33,036 nucleotides of DNA, taken from assembly GCF_000426245.1 (NCBI RefSeq), contig NZ_AUEZ01000085.1, forward strand, positions 1 through 33,036. Direction: 5' to 3'. The notes under the pieces were generated by a model, which made no database searches, was not told where the DNA came from, and was given only the letters and a program-made list of their open reading frames with translations. This stretch comes from Bradyrhizobium sp. Ai1a-2 (GTDB lineage Bacteria > Pseudomonadota > Alphaproteobacteria > Rhizobiales > Xanthobacteraceae). Positions 32,937-33,036 of this stretch are shown in pieces. Numbering within the stretch: the stretch's first letter is position 1; each line of letters opens with the position of its first letter. The position numbers and the translations under genes were made by a program.

Positions 32937-33036
32937 CCCTCTCATCGAACAGAGGGCGCAGGGAAAGCCGGGTGCTGGTTGCACCCGTGGGTCCCGTGCA
33001 ACAAAAAGCACGGGGGTAGGACCACAGGTTCAACCG
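32937..33036. repeat. Intergenic repeat element 3, cut by window edge
   Basis: It begins with a small inverted repeat (CCCTCT/AGAGGG, 32937-32956) and runs on through GGCGCAGGGAAAGCCGGGTG and a GCACCC/GTGGGTCCC region to the right edge. From memory this is the left part of a Bradyrhizobium repeat whose right part carries an inverted CGGCATTCCCTGCG-like block. The end lies outside the window, so the extent is unknown. Confidence 0.55.

Noticed and set aside
32695..33033. Minus-strand 112-codon open frame with GWVERSETHH
   Set aside because: It is a translation of repeat elements 2 and 3; such peptides are spurious products of intergenic repeats.

Overview
The window looks like a chromosomal segment of a high-GC alphaproteobacterium, most likely Bradyrhizobium or a close relative. 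The basis is protein style (short FliN-type flagellar switch protein, DUF6496, DUF4142, DUF6328 and DUF4166 genes, Lys/Ala histone-like protein), sigma-EcfG-like promoter motifs (GGAAC-N16/17-xGTT), and three palindromic intergenic repeats at the right end of a kind common in Bradyrhizobium genomes. Species cannot be fixed from the sequence alone.

Layout. 1-2483 is the end of an integrated element: the 3' part of an IS5-type transposase gene, an AT-richer gap, a 73-residue unknown protein and a tyrosine recombinase ending 26 bp from the CCA-encoding 3' end of a tRNA-Leu(GAG) gene on the minus strand. From about 2.5 kb on the DNA reads as core genome. 2665-3693 holds a FliN-like protein and lipB, divergently arranged. 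3713-6390 is a minus-strand operon: a GbsR/MarR-type regulator, a DUF4166 protein and a membrane-anchored TIGR01777 epimerase, preceded by a promoter that appears to give a leaderless mRNA and by a perfect 22-bp palindrome over the start codon. 6475-9724 is a second minus-strand run: biotin-dependent acyl-CoA carboxylase alpha subunit, an oxaloacetate decarboxylase-like PEP mutase/ICL enzyme and acylphosphatase.

10257-21280 mixes signalling and stress genes: an exported nuclease-like protein, a PAS-rich hybrid histidine kinase, a DUF6496 protein, PPC-domain and PfpI/DJ-1 proteins, a Cys-rich flavodoxin-like oxidoreductase, an internally duplicated DUF6328 membrane protein, a DUF4142 protein, a PAP2 phosphatase and a large GGDEF-EAL protein. 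Three of these genes (DUF6496, DUF4142, the flavodoxin-like protein) have upstream motifs resembling the alphaproteobacterial general stress response promoter, suggesting a loose stress cluster.

21522-28392 is transport: a TupB-like permease and a TupA-like binding protein placed tail to tail with overlapping 3' ends and no ATPase gene, then a small membrane protein, a His-containing small exported protein and a CzcB/CzcA-type heavy-metal RND pair without an outer-membrane partner. 28531-30369 encodes an exported phosphodiesterase/phosphatase with a good Pho-box candidate upstream. The right end carries an unknown protein with an intrinsic terminator, a structured non-coding stretch, a 1-Cys peroxiredoxin, a histone H1-like protein and the repeat block.

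I found no defence system, CRISPR array, biosynthetic cluster or phage structural module. The most informative items are the leaderless/palindrome control of the GbsR-DUF4166-TIGR01777 operon, the duplicated N-terminal module of the integrase, the split convergent tungstate genes, the Pho box and the stress-type promoters.
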